Notes: generated by a model from the letters alone, not told the origin. Shown: positions 44,647 through 55,122, counted from the first letter of the stretch. The stretch is DNA of 64,000 nucleotides from Haematobacter missouriensis (GCF_000740775.1 NZ_JFGS01000004.1:124001-188000); one strand, 5' to 3'. Made by a program: numbers and translations.

Positions 44647-45792
44647 ATGGACTTCGCATTGACGGAAGAGCAGCAGGCGATCTACGACATCGCTCGCGAA
44701 TTCGCCGCCGAGCATATTGCGCCCTTTGCCCATGAATGGGAGCAGGAGGGCACGATCCCGCGAGATCTGTGGACCAAGCTGGCGGAACTTGGCTTCGGCG
44801 GGCTGTATGTCGGGGAGGAATGGGGCGGCTCCGGCCTGTCGCGGCTCGATGCGACGCTGGTGTTCGAGGCCCTTTCCACTGCCTGCCCCTCCGTCGCCGC
44901 GTTTCTCTCCATCCACAACATGTGCTGCGGAATGCTGGCAAAATTCGCCTCAGACGACGTCAAGGAGCGGATCCTGCGGCCCGCGGTGACGATGGAAAAG
45001 GTGCTCTCCTACTGTCTGACCGAACCCGGTTCCGGCTCAGACGCGGCGGCGCTCCGAACACGGGCGGAACGCACCAACGAGGGCTGGAAGCTCAACGGAA
45101 CCAAGGCTTTCATTTCCGGCGGCGGCTATTCTGATGCTTACGTCGTCATGGTCCGCACGGGCGGCGATGGACCAAAGGGCATCTCCACCGTCGTCGTCGA
45201 ACGCGATGCGCCCGGCCTTTCCTTCGGCAAGCTGGAGGACAAGATGGGCTGGCGCGCACAGCCGACGCGGCAGGTGCAGTTCGACGATTGCCTCACGCCC
45301 CTCGGCAATCTCGTCGGGGAGGAAGGCCGCGGCTTCACCTACGCCATGGTCGGGCTGGACGGCGGGCGTCTCAACATCTCCGCCTGCGCGCTCGGCGGAG
45401 CACAGGCAACCCTGGACCACACCCTGACCTACATGGGGGAGCGCAAGGCCTTCGGCAAAACGCTGGACAGCTTCCAGGCGCTGCAATTCCGGCTCGCGGA
45501 CTGCGAGATCGCCCTTCAGGCAGCCCGGATATTCCTTCGACAGGCAGCATGGAAGCTCGATACCGGCGCTTCCGACGCCACGAAATTCTGTGCGATGGCA
45601 AAGGCTTTCGTGACGGAAGCCGCATCCCGCACGGCGAACGATTGCCTCCAGCTTCACGGAGGCTACGGTTATCTGGCCGACTACGGCATCGAGAAGATCG
45701 TGCGCGACCTGCGCGTGCATGAGATTCTCGAGGGAACCAACGAGATCATGCGCCTGATAACCTCGCGCAGCCTGCTAACGGAGCGTGCCTGA
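44647..45792 (+). CDS. Acyl-CoA dehydrogenase (isobutyryl-CoA type)
   Basis: Flavoenzyme that desaturates a short branched acyl-CoA. 381 residues from ATG 44647 (GGAGGAGCC before it). Motifs: YCLTEPGSGSDAAALRTRAE (FAD/substrate site), ALGGAQATLDH, and LQLHGGYGYLADYGIEKIVR. The catalytic Glu is in HEILEGTNEIMRLI. Followed by a 3-hydroxyisobutyryl-CoA hydrolase with a one-base overlap and then mmsB, which makes isobutyryl-CoA the likely substrate in valine breakdown. Confidence 0.9.
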   Translation: MDFALTEEQQAIYDIAREFAAEHIAPFAHEWEQEGTIPRDLWTKLAELGFGGLYVGEEWGGSGLSRLDATLVFEALSTACPSVAAFLSIHNMCCGMLAKFASDDVKERILRPAVTMEKVLSYCLTEPGSGSDAAALRTRAERTNEGWKLNGTKAFISGGGYSDAYVVMVRTGGDGPKGISTVVVERDAPGLSFGKLEDKMGWRAQPTRQVQFDDCLTPLGNLVGEEGRGFTYAMVGLDGGRLNISACALGGAQATLDHTLTYMGERKAFGKTLDSFQALQFRLADCEIALQAARIFLRQAAWKLDTGASDATKFCAMAKAFVTEAASRTANDCLQLHGGYGYLADYGIEKIVRDLRVHEILEGTNEIMRLITSRSLLTERA

Positions 45793-46835
45793 TGTCCGAT
45801 ATCCTTACCCGCAAGATTGGCCAGGCGGGCCACATCACCCTGACCCGGCCGAAGGCGCTCAACGCCCTCACCCATCCAATGGCGTTGGCGATGGAGAAGG
45901 CACTGGACGATTGGGCGCATGACCCGGAGGTCAAATTGGTCCTGCTGGATGCAGAAGGCGACCGCGCCTTCTGTGCCGGTGGCGACATCGCCGAGATCTA
46001 CCATGCGGGGCGACAGGGGGACTATGCGCTTGGCCGGGAGTTCTGGCGGGAGGAATACCGGCTCAATGCCAAGATCGCCGAATACCGCAAGCCGATCATC
46101 AGCTTCCTGCACGGTTTTGTCATGGGCGGCGGCGTGGGTATCGGCTGTCTCGGCTCCGACCGGATCGTGTGCGAGACGACGCAAGTGGCCATGCCGGAAT
46201 GCGGTATCGGGCTGATACCCGACGTGGGCGGCACCTACCGCCTTGCCCATGCGGCGGGGCGGATGGGCGAGTATCTCGGCCTCACGGGGCACCGCATGGG
46301 ACCGGGGGACGCGATCTATGCGAATTTCGCCGATCACTATGTGCCGCAATCCCGTTGGGATCTGCTGAAGGCTGAGCTGGCGGCGGGGGGTGGCGTGGAC
46401 ATCATCGCCCGCCATGCGGAGCAACCGCCTGCCCCACCCCTGGCGGAGCATGAGGCTTCGGTGGACCGCCTCTTCCGCCACGACTCCGTCGCCGCGATCA
46501 TGAAGGCGCTGACGGATGAGCCGGGCGATTTTGCAGCAGCGACGCTGAAGACCATGCGTCGGAACTCCCCCCTGTCCATGGCCGTAACGCTGGCGCTGGT
46601 CCGTGGCACAGCAGCAAAGGACAGCGTCCGCGCCGCATTGACGCACGAATACCGCGCAACCTGGCGGCTGCTGGAGGAAGGCGATTTTCTGGAAGGTGTC
46701 CGCGCCCAGATCATCGACAAGGACCGTCAGCCGAAATGGCAGGACGTCGCGCCGGGTGCCATGGCAGCGCGTGTGGCAGAGATCACGGCCCCGCTCGGGG
46801 CCGACGAATTGAACATGGAGGAAGAGCTTAAATGA
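45792..46835 (+). CDS. 3-Hydroxyisobutyryl-CoA hydrolase (crotonase fold)
   Basis: Releases 3-hydroxyisobutyrate from its CoA ester in valine degradation. 347 residues, longer than enoyl-CoA hydratases. Oxyanion-hole segments FCAGGDIAEIY and FVMGGGVGIGCLGSDRI, with MPECGIGLIPDVGGTYRL, fit the HIBYL-CoA hydrolase group. The start shares one base with the preceding stop, and its end overlaps mmsB by 4 nt. A bifunctional enoyl-CoA hydratase cannot be excluded. Confidence 0.87.
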   Translation: MSDILTRKIGQAGHITLTRPKALNALTHPMALAMEKALDDWAHDPEVKLVLLDAEGDRAFCAGGDIAEIYHAGRQGDYALGREFWREEYRLNAKIAEYRKPIISFLHGFVMGGGVGIGCLGSDRIVCETTQVAMPECGIGLIPDVGGTYRLAHAAGRMGEYLGLTGHRMGPGDAIYANFADHYVPQSRWDLLKAELAAGGGVDIIARHAEQPPAPPLAEHEASVDRLFRHDSVAAIMKALTDEPGDFAAATLKTMRRNSPLSMAVTLALVRGTAAKDSVRAALTHEYRATWRLLEEGDFLEGVRAQIIDKDRQPKWQDVAPGAMAARVAEITAPLGADELNMEEELK

Positions 46836-47710
46836 AGATCGGTTTCATCGGCCTTGGCAACATGGGCGGCCCGATGGCACGGAACCTCGCCACGGCGGGC
46901 CATACGGTGACCGGGTTCGACCTTGTCGCCCCGGCTCCTGCGGGCGTCTCCATGGCCGCTTCCGCGCAGGAGGCCGCGCGCGGTGCCGATGTGGTCATCA
47001 CGATGCTGCCGAACGGCAAGATCCTCCGCGCGGTCGCAGCCGAGATCGTGCCCGCCATGCAGCAAGGGGCGGTGTTTCTGGATTGCTCTACGGTGGATGT
47101 CGAAAGCGCCCGGACCGTTGCCGATGAGGCAGGAAGGGCCGGGCTTCTGGCGGTTGACGCGCCGGTCTCCGGCGGTATCGGCGGGGCCGATGCCGGAACG
47201 CTGACTTTCATGGCCGGGGGGGGACAAGCGGCCTTCGACAAGGTGAAGCCGCTTTTCGACATCATGGGTCAGAAGGCGGTGCTCTGCGGCGGGTCAGGCG
47301 CCGGCCAGGCCGCGAAGATCTGCAACAACATGATCCTCGGCGTGACCATGATCGCCACATGCGAGGCTTTCGCGCTGGCCGACAAACTGGGGTTGGACCG
47401 GGAAAAGATGTTCGATGTGGTCTCCACCTCATCCGGCTACAGCTGGTCGATGAATGTCTACTGCCCTGCGCCGGGGGTTGGGCCAAAGTCCCCTGCCGAC
47501 AACGATTACAAGCCGGGATTTGCCTCCGACCTCATGCTGAAGGACCTTCGCCTCAGCCAGCAAGCGGCGGAAACCGCCGATGCCGACACGCCGATGGGGG
47601 AATTGGCAGCCCGCCTCTACGCAACTTTTGTTGATGAGGAGGATGGAAGCGGAAAAGATTTCTCCGCGATGTTGCCAAGGTTCGAAAAGCGACACAGATC
47701 CTTGGCATAG
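46832..47710 (+). CDS. mmsB: 3-Hydroxyisobutyrate dehydrogenase
   Basis: NAD-dependent oxidation of 3-hydroxyisobutyrate to methylmalonate semialdehyde, the substrate of MmsA. 292 residues. Rossmann motif GFIGLGNMGGPMARNLATAG at the N-terminus, substrate-binding DAPVSGGIGGADAGTLTFM, catalytic Lys in GSGAGQAAKICNNM. Last gene of the acyl-CoA dehydrogenase-hydrolase-mmsB operon. Confidence 0.95.
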   Translation: MKIGFIGLGNMGGPMARNLATAGHTVTGFDLVAPAPAGVSMAASAQEAARGADVVITMLPNGKILRAVAAEIVPAMQQGAVFLDCSTVDVESARTVADEAGRAGLLAVDAPVSGGIGGADAGTLTFMAGGGQAAFDKVKPLFDIMGQKAVLCGGSGAGQAAKICNNMILGVTMIATCEAFALADKLGLDREKMFDVVSTSSGYSWSMNVYCPAPGVGPKSPADNDYKPGFASDLMLKDLRLSQQAAETADADTPMGELAARLYATFVDEEDGSGKDFSAMLPRFEKRHRSLA

Positions 47711-47750
47711 GCGACCGGCGGGTCGGGCGCTGAGGCTCTGGGAGGAGATG

Positions 47751-48599
47751 ATGACTCGGGTTGTCGGTTCACTTTGGCGAAGTGTTGCGCTCATCTCGCT
47801 GTCAGCGCTGTTGGTCATTCCGCTTCCGCCTGCATTTGCGCAGGCGGATTGCTCGGACAACCCCGTACTCTGTGGCCGTTCCGACAGGGGGGACCGTGGC
47901 AGGGACCGCAACGACGATCGTTCGCGCGAGTCCGGCAATTCCCTGATCGAGCGGCAGGGGCGCACACCCGAACCCTCGCGACGGGACCGCGATCGGGATC
48001 GGGATCGTCGCCCTCCCCCCATAATACCACCCGGGCAGGGTAATCGCCCTCCACCCGACAGACCGCCGCCCGGCTGGGGTAACCGGCCTTCACCCGACAG
48101 GCCACCGCCCGGCTGGGGTAACCGGCCTCCACCTGATCGACCGCCTCCCGGATGGGACGGTCGCTGGCCGCCAGACCGACCTCCGCCGGGATGGGGAAAC
48201 CGCCCACGTCCCGATCGGCCGCCGCCGGGATGGAACAACGGGCGTTGGCCCCCCGGCTATGAGCGTCGGCCGAGAAGATATTCGGATTCCAGTCCGATCT
48301 GGGCGGGTTTGCTGGCGGGGCTGATGACGATTCCCTTCAACCCGTGGCCCTCGCAACCATCTTATACGCCGCGCTATGGTTATGCGTGGGATGGAACTGA
48401 ACTACCAAGCACCGCGCCGGAGCTGGGGGACAGTGCGCGCGGTGCGCCTCCCTTTCAACAGGCTGCGCGCAGTCGTCTGCCGGCAGCGCCACGCGGCTAT
48501 CATTATCGTGTGCTCAAAGGCTGGGTAGTGATGGTGGACGACAACAGCCAGCGCGTGGCACAGATCATGCTGTCCTATGACCGGCTGAGGGGCGGGTGA
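47751..48599 (+). CDS. Exported Pro/Arg-rich repeat protein
   Basis: 282 residues from ATG 47751 (GGAGGAG upstream; an ATG three bases earlier is too close). Signal peptide SLSALLVIPLPPAFAQ, a Cys pair, an Arg/Asp-rich stretch (RRDRDRDRDRR) and five tandem 13-residue repeats of the form NRPPPDRPPPGWG. A transmembrane-like segment (IWAGLLAGLMTIPF) follows, and the C-terminal domain has GYHYRVLKGWVVMVDDNSQR. The C-terminal part resembles RcnB-like or DUF-type periplasmic domains only loosely. Coupled by ATGA to the next exported protein; the pair may act in the envelope. Confidence 0.7.
   Translation: MTRVVGSLWRSVALISLSALLVIPLPPAFAQADCSDNPVLCGRSDRGDRGRDRNDDRSRESGNSLIERQGRTPEPSRRDRDRDRDRRPPPIIPPGQGNRPPPDRPPPGWGNRPSPDRPPPGWGNRPPPDRPPPGWDGRWPPDRPPPGWGNRPRPDRPPPGWNNGRWPPGYERRPRRYSDSSPIWAGLLAGLMTIPFNPWPSQPSYTPRYGYAWDGTELPSTAPELGDSARGAPPFQQAARSRLPAAPRGYHYRVLKGWVVMVDDNSQRVAQIMLSYDRLRGG
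48042..48236 (+). repeat. 39-nt tandem repeats (5 units) in the Pro-rich gene
   Basis: Five in-frame imperfect 39-nt units encoding NRPPPDRPPPGWG and variants (NRPSP, GRWPP, NRPRP). Length polymorphism between strains would be expected. Confidence 0.85.
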
Positions 48600-48886
48600 T
48601 GCGCGCGCTCCTGACAACGCTGGTACTGGTGGCCCTGTCAGGGCCGGCCCCTGCCCAAACAACCTGTCCTCCCGGCATGCGATGTGCCCAGACCCCGGAC
48701 AGCGCAGATGCCCTCCGCCGCCGCAATCAGCAGATCGACAACCAGAGGCAGCAGATGGACCAGCTGCGGAACAATGCGCTGCAGGATCAGATCTGGCAGC
48801 GCCAACAGCTACAGGATCAGATACGAAGGCGAACGATCATTGTTCCCGGTATCGATGCCGGTCCCAACCTGCAACCCCCGGGTTAG
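48599..48886 (+). CDS. Small exported coiled-coil protein (95 aa)
   Basis: Signal peptide (LLTTLVLVALSGPAPAQ), a short Cys-containing segment (TCPPGMRCAQ) and a Gln/Arg-rich helix (RRRNQQIDNQRQQMDQLRNN) predicted to form a coiled coil. ATG 48599 overlaps the stop of the Pro-rich gene. It ends 4 nt inside the convergent BKACE-like gene. No family assigned. Confidence 0.7.
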   Translation: MRALLTTLVLVALSGPAPAQTTCPPGMRCAQTPDSADALRRRNQQIDNQRQQMDQLRNNALQDQIWQRQQLQDQIRRRTIIVPGIDAGPNLQPPG

Positions 48887-49596
48887 ATCGCAGGATACCG
48901 GCTGACCGCTTCGGCCACCAGTCGCGGATTATCGGAGGGTGAGCCGTCCGGCAGGGTTAGCACATCCTCCAGCCCGATCCGCGTGGCCAGGCCCTTCCCG
49001 ACCGCCATGTCGACGAAACCCCAAGCGGTCGCATCCACTCCGTGGAGAAGCACCGGCACCTGTGGGGCAGCATCTAAGAGGCGGCGGATCATCTCCTCCG
49101 CTTCCTCGCGTTGCGCTGCAAAATCGGTAGCTTTCATCTCCACGAGAAAACGCAGACAGTTGCCGGGCTCCAGCGACAGAAGGCGGCGGACATCGCCAAG
49201 CGAACTCAACCCGGCCTCCACCCCGATCCGCTGCCGCTGCATGAGAGCGATCACCTCCGGCGCGTCGGCTTCGGAGAGGTTGACGGAGACGAAATCCGGG
49301 CGAACCGACCATTCCGCCATCGCGGCAAGCCGCTGGTCATAGGGCGGGATCCACGCACCCGTGGAAATACCGACCGGCATTCCGGGCACCGCTTCGCGAA
49401 CCGCGGTCAGGGTTTCGACCACATATTCGGGACGCAGCGACTCCGCTCCGTCGTGATCGCGCACATGAAGATGCACAGTTCCCGCCCCCGCGGCACGGCA
49501 GAGGGCCGCATCGCGGGCAAGTTCGGCAGGTGTGACCGGCAGCGTCGGATGGGATCCCGGGCGGCGCGCGCCGTTGAGACAGGCCTGCACGCTCAT
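48883..49596 (-). CDS. BKACE-like protein (3-keto-5-aminohexanoate cleavage family)
   Basis: TIM-barrel zinc enzyme family that splits beta-keto acids with acetyl-CoA. 237 residues, shorter than the usual 270-310. Present: the metal/substrate segment [35 protein letters not shown] and [12 protein letters not shown]. The typical N-terminal strand with KTIITCAVTG is reduced to [11 protein letters not shown]. The shortness may mean a divergent subfamily rather than truncation, since both ends look natural. Start overlaps the uvrA stop (ATGA). Confidence 0.75.
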   Translation of the reverse strand: MSVQACLNGARRPGSHPTLPVTPAELARDAALCRAAGAGTVHLHVRDHDGAESLRPEYVVETLTAVREAVPGMPVGISTGAWIPPYDQRLAAMAEWSVRPDFVSVNLSEADAPEVIALMQRQRIGVEAGLSSLGDVRRLLSLEPGNCLRFLVEMKATDFAAQREEAEEMIRRLLDAAPQVPVLLHGVDATAWGFVDMAVGKGLATRIGLEDVLTLPDGSPSDNPRLVAEAVSRYPAI

Positions 49597-52445
49597 TCCG
49601 CCGCCACCCGGCGCGGTTTCAGCAACGGGCCAAGGTAGTGCCCAGTATAGGATTCGGGCACCTTTGCCACAGCCTCCGGCGTACCCGTTGCAACGATGCG
49701 CCCCCCTCCGTCACCACCCTCAGGACCGATGTCGATGATCCAGTCGGCCGTCTTTACGACATCGAGATTGTGTTCGATCACCACCACCGTGTTCCCCTGA
49801 TCGACAAGCTGGTGCAGCACCTCCAGCAGCTTGCGCACATCCTCGAAATGTAGCCCCGTCGTCGGCTCGTCAAGGATATAGAGCGTGCGACCCGTGGACC
49901 GGCGCGCAAGTTCTTTTGACAGTTTTACCCGCTGTGCCTCACCGCCGGAAAGCGTCGTCGCCTGCTGACCCACCTTCACATAGCCAAGCCCCACCTGAAC
50001 AAGTGCGTCCATCTTCTCCCGGATGGAAGGGACCGCGCTGAAGAAACTTTGCGCGTCTTCAACCGTCATATCAAGAACGTCCGATATGCTCTTGCCTTTG
50101 AACTTTATTTCCAGCGTTTCCCGGTTGTAACGCGCTCCCTTGCAGGTATCGCAGGTGACATAGACGTCCGGCAGGAAGTGCATCTCGATCTTGATGACGC
50201 CATCTCCCTGACAGGCTTCGCACCGCCCTCCCTTCACGTTGAAGGAGAAGCGTCCCGGCTTGTAGCCCCGCGCCTGCGCCTCGGGCAGACCGGCAAACCA
50301 GTCCCGTATCGGCCCGAAGGCGCCGGTATAGGTGGCGGGGTTCGAGCGGGGCGTGCGCCCGATGGGGCGCTGGTCGATGTCGATCACCTTGTCCAGGTGA
50401 TCCAGCCCCTTCACCGTATCACAGGGCGCCGGCGTCTGATGCGCGCCGTTGAGCCGCATGGAAGCAGTCTTGAACAGCGTCTCTATGGTCAGGGTGGACT
50501 TGCCGCCGCCGGACACACCCGTCACACAGACGAACTTGCCCAGCGGAAAATCGGCCGTCACGTTCCTGAGGTTGTTGCCGGTCGCATTGACCACCGTCAC
50601 CTTCTTGCCGTTGCCCTTGCGCCGCTCCTTGGGCACCGCGATCTCCCGCTCTCCGGAAAGGTATTTCCCGGTGAGCGAGGCAGGATCCGCCGCCAGTTGC
50701 TCGGGCGTTCCCTGCGCCACGATCTCTCCCCCATGCACGCCCGCGCCGGGCCCGACATCGAGCACGTAATCCGCGGTGCGGATGGCATCCTCGTCATGTT
50801 CGACCACCAGCACGGTATTCCCGGCATCCCGCAGGTTCTTCAGCGTCTCCAGCAGCCTGTCATTGTCGCGCTGGTGCAGGCCGATGGACGGCTCGTCCAG
50901 CACGTAAAGCACACCCGTCAGCCCCGATCCGATCTGGCTCGCCAGACGGATGCGCTGGCTCTCCCCGCCCGACAAGGTACCGGCGGAGCGGGACAGCGTA
51001 AGGTAGTCCAGCCCGACATTGACCAGAAAACCCAGCCGCTCCCGGATTTCCTTCAGGATCGCACGGGCGATCTCGTTCCGCTGATCGGTCAGCGTTTCAG
51101 GGACGGAAAGCACCCAGTCATGCGCCTCGCGGATGGATTTCTCCACCACCTGCCCCACATGCAGGCCAGCGATCTTGACCGCCAACGCCTCCGGCTTCAG
51201 CCGGTAGCCATGACAGGCCGCGCAAGGGCGGTTGTTCTGGTAACGCTCCAGATCCTCCCGGCTCCAGGCGGAATCGGTCTCGCGATAGCGTCGTTCCATG
51301 TTCGGGATGACACCTTCGAACGCGCGCTTCACCTGATAGACGCGGCCCCCCTCATCGTAACGGAAGGTGACCTCCTCGCCCTGCGAGCCGTTGACGAAAA
51401 CATCGCGCGTCTTTTCCGGCAGATCCTTCCAGCGCGTCTTCGGATCGAACCCGTAGTGATCGGCCAGCGCTTCGATGGTCTGACGGTAATAGGGGCTTTT
51501 GGACTTGGCCCAGGGCGCGATGGCATCCGCGACCTTCAGCGTCACGTCTGGCACCACCAGCCTCTCGTCAAAGAACAGCTCCACCCCAAGCCCGTCGCAG
51601 ACAGGACAGGCCCCCATCGGCGCGTTGAAGGAAAACAGGCGCGGTTCGATTTCCGGGATGGTGAAGCCCGACTCGGGGCAGGCAAACTTCTCTGAGAAGG
51701 TGATGCGTTGCGGCTCCCCTTCCGTCGGCGCGGTCTCCAGTATCGCGATGCCGTCGGCGAGATCGAGCGCAGTACGGAAGCTGTCGGCCAGCCGCGTCTC
51801 TGACCCCGGCCGCACGACGATCCGGTCCACCACCACGTCGATGTCGTGGCGGAATTTCTTGTCCAGAGTCGGCGGTTCGTCCAGTTCATAGAACTGCCCG
51901 TCAACCTTGACACGCTGGAAGCCCTGTTTGCGCAGGTCCAGCATTTCCTTGCGATACTCGCCTTTTCTCTCCCGCACGATGGGCGCCAGGAGATAGGCGC
52001 GCGTGCCTTCCGGCAGGGCCAGCGTTCGGTCCACCATGTCCTGCACCTGCTGCGCCTCGATCGGCAGGCCGGTCACGGGGCTGTAGGGAACTCCCACCCG
52101 GGCAAAGAGCAGACGGAGGTAGTCGTAGATCTCCGTCACGGTGCCCACGGTGGAGCGCGGGTTCTTCGACGTGGTCTTCTGCTCGATGGAGATGGCGGGC
52201 GAGAGACCGGAGATATGATCCACATCCGGCTTCTGCATCATGTCGAGGAACTGCCGGGCATAGGCCGACAGACTCTCCACATAGCGCCGCTGCCCCTCCG
52301 CATAGATCGTGTCAAAGGCCAGCGACGACTTTCCCGATCCGGAGAGGCCCGTCAGCACCACCAGCTTGTCGCGCGGAATATCCACGTCGACATTCTTGAG
52401 ATTATGCTCGCGTGCGCCGCGGACGGAGATGAACTTCTGTTCCAT
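49593..52445 (-). CDS. uvrA: Excinuclease ABC subunit A
   Basis: Damage-recognition ATPase of nucleotide excision repair. 950 residues from ATG 52445. Two ABC modules: Walker [21 protein letters not shown] and [17 protein letters not shown], with signatures [20 protein letters not shown] and [18 protein letters not shown]. Zinc fingers CPVCDGLG and [14 protein letters not shown]...CDTCKG are present. A 4-nt overlap joins it to the BKACE-like gene. No SOS box was recognised upstream, though I could not search systematically. Confidence 0.98.
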   Translation of the reverse strand: MEQKFISVRGAREHNLKNVDVDIPRDKLVVLTGLSGSGKSSLAFDTIYAEGQRRYVESLSAYARQFLDMMQKPDVDHISGLSPAISIEQKTTSKNPRSTVGTVTEIYDYLRLLFARVGVPYSPVTGLPIEAQQVQDMVDRTLALPEGTRAYLLAPIVRERKGEYRKEMLDLRKQGFQRVKVDGQFYELDEPPTLDKKFRHDIDVVVDRIVVRPGSETRLADSFRTALDLADGIAILETAPTEGEPQRITFSEKFACPESGFTIPEIEPRLFSFNAPMGACPVCDGLGVELFFDERLVVPDVTLKVADAIAPWAKSKSPYYRQTIEALADHYGFDPKTRWKDLPEKTRDVFVNGSQGEEVTFRYDEGGRVYQVKRAFEGVIPNMERRYRETDSAWSREDLERYQNNRPCAACHGYRLKPEALAVKIAGLHVGQVVEKSIREAHDWVLSVPETLTDQRNEIARAILKEIRERLGFLVNVGLDYLTLSRSAGTLSGGESQRIRLASQIGSGLTGVLYVLDEPSIGLHQRDNDRLLETLKNLRDAGNTVLVVEHDEDAIRTADYVLDVGPGAGVHGGEIVAQGTPEQLAADPASLTGKYLSGEREIAVPKERRKGNGKKVTVVNATGNNLRNVTADFPLGKFVCVTGVSGGGKSTLTIETLFKTASMRLNGAHQTPAPCDTVKGLDHLDKVIDIDQRPIGRTPRSNPATYTGAFGPIRDWFAGLPEAQARGYKPGRFSFNVKGGRCEACQGDGVIKIEMHFLPDVYVTCDTCKGARYNRETLEIKFKGKSISDVLDMTVEDAQSFFSAVPSIREKMDALVQVGLGYVKVGQQATTLSGGEAQRVKLSKELARRSTGRTLYILDEPTTGLHFEDVRKLLEVLHQLVDQGNTVVVIEHNLDVVKTADWIIDIGPEGGDGGGRIVATGTPEAVAKVPESYTGHYLGPLLKPRRVAAE

Positions 52446-53035
52446 GGGAGGCTCCGGGACAGGACAGGGACAGAAGATAGGCATTAACGGCCGAGTATCC
52501 AACCGCAAAATGTGAACAATGAGTGAACGTCGCGACGGCTTCGCTCTATTGCCGGCATGTGCGAGCCGTTCCTTCGGACGGACCGCGCACTGGCGCTTGT
52601 TGCCCAAGCCATGCAGGATGGCAAATCCCAGACGGCCTTCCCCCCGACCCGCAGTTCGCCTCCATTGCTATCCGGGGGGCGGTCCAAGCCGCCCATTGCC
52701 AACCGGCAAAGGCCCCGCATTGTGCCTATCGGCTTCGGTCCGGCAAGCCAGCGTCGAAATGTCGGAAAATGGGTGATCAGGGCCGGGTCGGCCCACCCGA
52801 ACACCTCCCGCAACCGCGCAGCCCGGTTCGACAGCCTCCGGGCTCGTTGCGGATTGGTGGAGTCGATCGTCGAAGGCTGGCTCCACATGCCGTCAGGATG
52901 CAAAGATCCTGTGCTCCCCCGCCCGATGAGAAGCAAACGTCACACCTCCTCGCCCCCTCGTCAACGGAGGGCGGCAGCGCTTGAGGGCGGGGTTCGATGC
53001 CCCGCCTTCAGGCTCCCACCTTCAGGTTCCCGCAG
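52446..53035. other. Intergenic region uvrA-lpdA
   Basis: 590 bp without a convincing gene. It contains the uvrA promoter side and, at 52986-53006, a hairpin GGCGGGG/CCCCGCC with a 7-nt loop that probably ends lpdA transcription (minus strand, no U-run). The open frames on both strands show no homology I can name. Confidence 0.5.
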
Positions 53036-54430
53036 TCAGATGTGAATCGCGCGCCCGTAGGCGGCCAGCACCGCTTCGTGCATCGATTCCGATATCGTCG
53101 GGTGCGGGAAGATCGTCTCGATCAACTCCGCCTCCGTGGTCTCCAGCGTTCTGCCGATCACGTAGCCCTGGATCATCTCGGTCACTTCGGCACCGACCAT
53201 GTGCGCTCCCAGAAGCTCCCCGGTCTTGGCGTCGAACACCGTTTTGACCATACCCTCCGTCTCCCCCAGAGCGATGGCCTTGCCATTGCCGATAAAGGGG
53301 AACTTGCCGACCTTCACCTCATGGCCGGCCTCCTTGGCCTTCGCCTCCGTCAGACCGACGCTGGCGATCTGGGGGTGGCAGTAGGTGCAGCCCGCGACGG
53401 AACCCGGCTTCATCGGGTGCGGATGTCCGCCCGCGATCAGTTCCGCCACCATGATACCCTCATGGCTGGCCTTGTGCGCGAGCCAGGGCGCCCCGGCGAT
53501 ATCGCCTATCGCATAGATGCCATCGACCCCGGTGCGGCAGAATTCATCCGTCACCACATGGGTGCGGTCGATCTTCACCCCGGCCTCTTCAAGCCCGAGA
53601 TCCTCCACATTGCCGACGATCCCCACGGCGGAGATCACCGTGTCGAACTCCGCGGTCGTAGTCTTGCCTCCGGCTTCCAGATGTGCGGTGACCTTGCCCT
53701 TCGCGCGTTCCAGCTTCTTCACCGTGGTTTTTTCGAGGATCTTCATCCCCTGCTTCTCGAACTGCTTCCTGGCGAAGGCGGAGATCTCCGCATCCTCCAC
53801 GGGCAGGATTCGGTCCATCACCTCGACCACGGTCGTCTCTGCGCCCAAGGTATTGTAGAAACTGGCGAATTCGATGCCGATAGCGCCAGAGCCAATGACC
53901 AGCAATTTCTTCGGCATCCGTTTGGGCACCAGGGCGTGTTTGTAGGTCCAGACGAGATCGCCATCCGCCTCTAGTCCCGGCAGCTCCCGCGCACGCGCCC
54001 CGGTAGCGAGCACGACCGCCTTGCCGGTCAACTCCTCTGTGCCCTTTTCCGTCGTCACCACCACCTTGCCGCCCTTGGCGAGCTTGGCCGTGCCCATGAC
54101 CACGGTGATCTTGTTCTTCTTCATCAGATGGGAGACGCCGCCGGAAAGCTGCTTGGCCACCCCGCGAGACCGCTGGACGACAGCATCGAGATCGTAACCG
54201 ATATCCCCGGCTTTCAGGCCGAAATCCTTAGCCCGGTGCATCAGGTGAAGCACTTCCGCCGAACGGAGCAGCGCCTTTGTCGGGATGCAGCCCCAGTTGA
54301 GGCAGATGCCTCCCAGATGTTCCCGCTCCACGATTGCGACATTCATCCCCAATTGGGCCGCGCGTATGGCGCAGACATAGCCGCCCGGGCCGGAGCCGAT
54401 CACGATCACATCGTAGCTGGAAGCCATCAT
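53036..54430 (-). CDS. lpdA: Dihydrolipoyl dehydrogenase
   Basis: E3 flavoprotein of 2-oxoacid dehydrogenase complexes. 464 residues. FAD motif VIGSGPGGYVCAIRAAQLG, redox-active disulfide GGICLNWGCIPTKALL, NAD motif VIGSGAIGIEFASFYNTLG, and active-site FPHPTISESMHEA near the C-terminus. Two adjacent Met codons (54430, 54427) follow GAGGG; either may be used. No E1/E2 genes are adjacent, so the complex it serves cannot be told. Confidence 0.96.
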   Translation of the reverse strand: MMASSYDVIVIGSGPGGYVCAIRAAQLGMNVAIVEREHLGGICLNWGCIPTKALLRSAEVLHLMHRAKDFGLKAGDIGYDLDAVVQRSRGVAKQLSGGVSHLMKKNKITVVMGTAKLAKGGKVVVTTEKGTEELTGKAVVLATGARARELPGLEADGDLVWTYKHALVPKRMPKKLLVIGSGAIGIEFASFYNTLGAETTVVEVMDRILPVEDAEISAFARKQFEKQGMKILEKTTVKKLERAKGKVTAHLEAGGKTTTAEFDTVISAVGIVGNVEDLGLEEAGVKIDRTHVVTDEFCRTGVDGIYAIGDIAGAPWLAHKASHEGIMVAELIAGGHPHPMKPGSVAGCTYCHPQIASVGLTEAKAKEAGHEVKVGKFPFIGNGKAIALGETEGMVKTVFDAKTGELLGAHMVGAEVTEMIQGYVIGRTLETTEAELIETIFPHPTISESMHEAVLAAYGRAIHI

Positions 54431-54480
54431 TCACCCTCGTTCGGAAATTAGTTTGACGTTAAACCATCTTTCCTGACCGT

Positions 54481-55062
54481 TCAATCCGCATCCCGTTCCT
54501 GAAGCTTGCGGACGATTCCACCATAGGCGCCCTCGTCAAAATAGCCTTCTTCATCCGCGGTCGTTTGCCGCCCCAAAGCTTCGTTGCGATGCGGAAAGCG
54601 ACCGTAGGTGTCGATCACATGCGCATGCGCGCGGGCGTGGAGCAGCGTGCTCTCCCCCGTTTCGGGCATCCGCTCCTGCACGGCCGCGATGCAGAACTTC
54701 TGGTCGCCCATATCCTCGGAATGCATGAACGGAAGATAGAAGAACTGCCGTGTCGGTTCCTCTATCGCGAGATCCCATCCCTCATCGATGGCCCGCCTTG
54801 CCGCGGCTCTCGCAGCAGGGTCGGTGGCGAAACTGCGCGGGTCGTCGCGGAACATGTTGCGCGGGAACTGATCGGCGAGGATGATGTAGGCCAGTGCCCC
54901 TTCCGGTCCGTCGATCCATTCGGTCAGTCCGCCCGCATCAAGCTGCTTCCACGCCGGCAGGAAGCGGCTGCGGATCGCCTCGTCGAGCGCGGGATCGGAC
55001 TTGTACCAGTCCTCCGGGCCATGCTGGTTGGTCCAGAAATCGAGAACGTCGTGCGGGGTCAT
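54481..55062 (-). CDS. DUF924 family protein
   Basis: 193 residues, the normal size for this widespread all-helical family of unknown function. Diagnostic parts: VLDFWTNQHGPEDWYKSD near the N-terminus, LADQFPRNMFRDDPRSFATD, LPFMHSEDMGDQ and YGRFPHRNEALGR. Same strand as lpdA and the MFS gene, with 50-60 nt gaps. Confidence 0.9.
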   Translation of the reverse strand: MTPHDVLDFWTNQHGPEDWYKSDPALDEAIRSRFLPAWKQLDAGGLTEWIDGPEGALAYIILADQFPRNMFRDDPRSFATDPAARAAARRAIDEGWDLAIEEPTRQFFYLPFMHSEDMGDQKFCIAAVQERMPETGESTLLHARAHAHVIDTYGRFPHRNEALGRQTTADEEGYFDEGAYGGIVRKLQERDAD

Positions 55063-55122
55063 GGGATCTCCTTTGGAATCTGCCGGGCGAAGCTGACAGG
55101 TCAGCCGCCCGGGCGCAACGCC

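Noticed and set aside
50049-51695. 548-codon plus-strand frame inside uvrA
   Set aside because: Antisense shadow of uvrA; no recognisable domain.
52557-53045. 162-codon plus-strand frame between uvrA and lpdA
   Set aside because: No Shine-Dalgarno, no motif, and a frame of similar length exists on the other strand; composition is random GC-rich.
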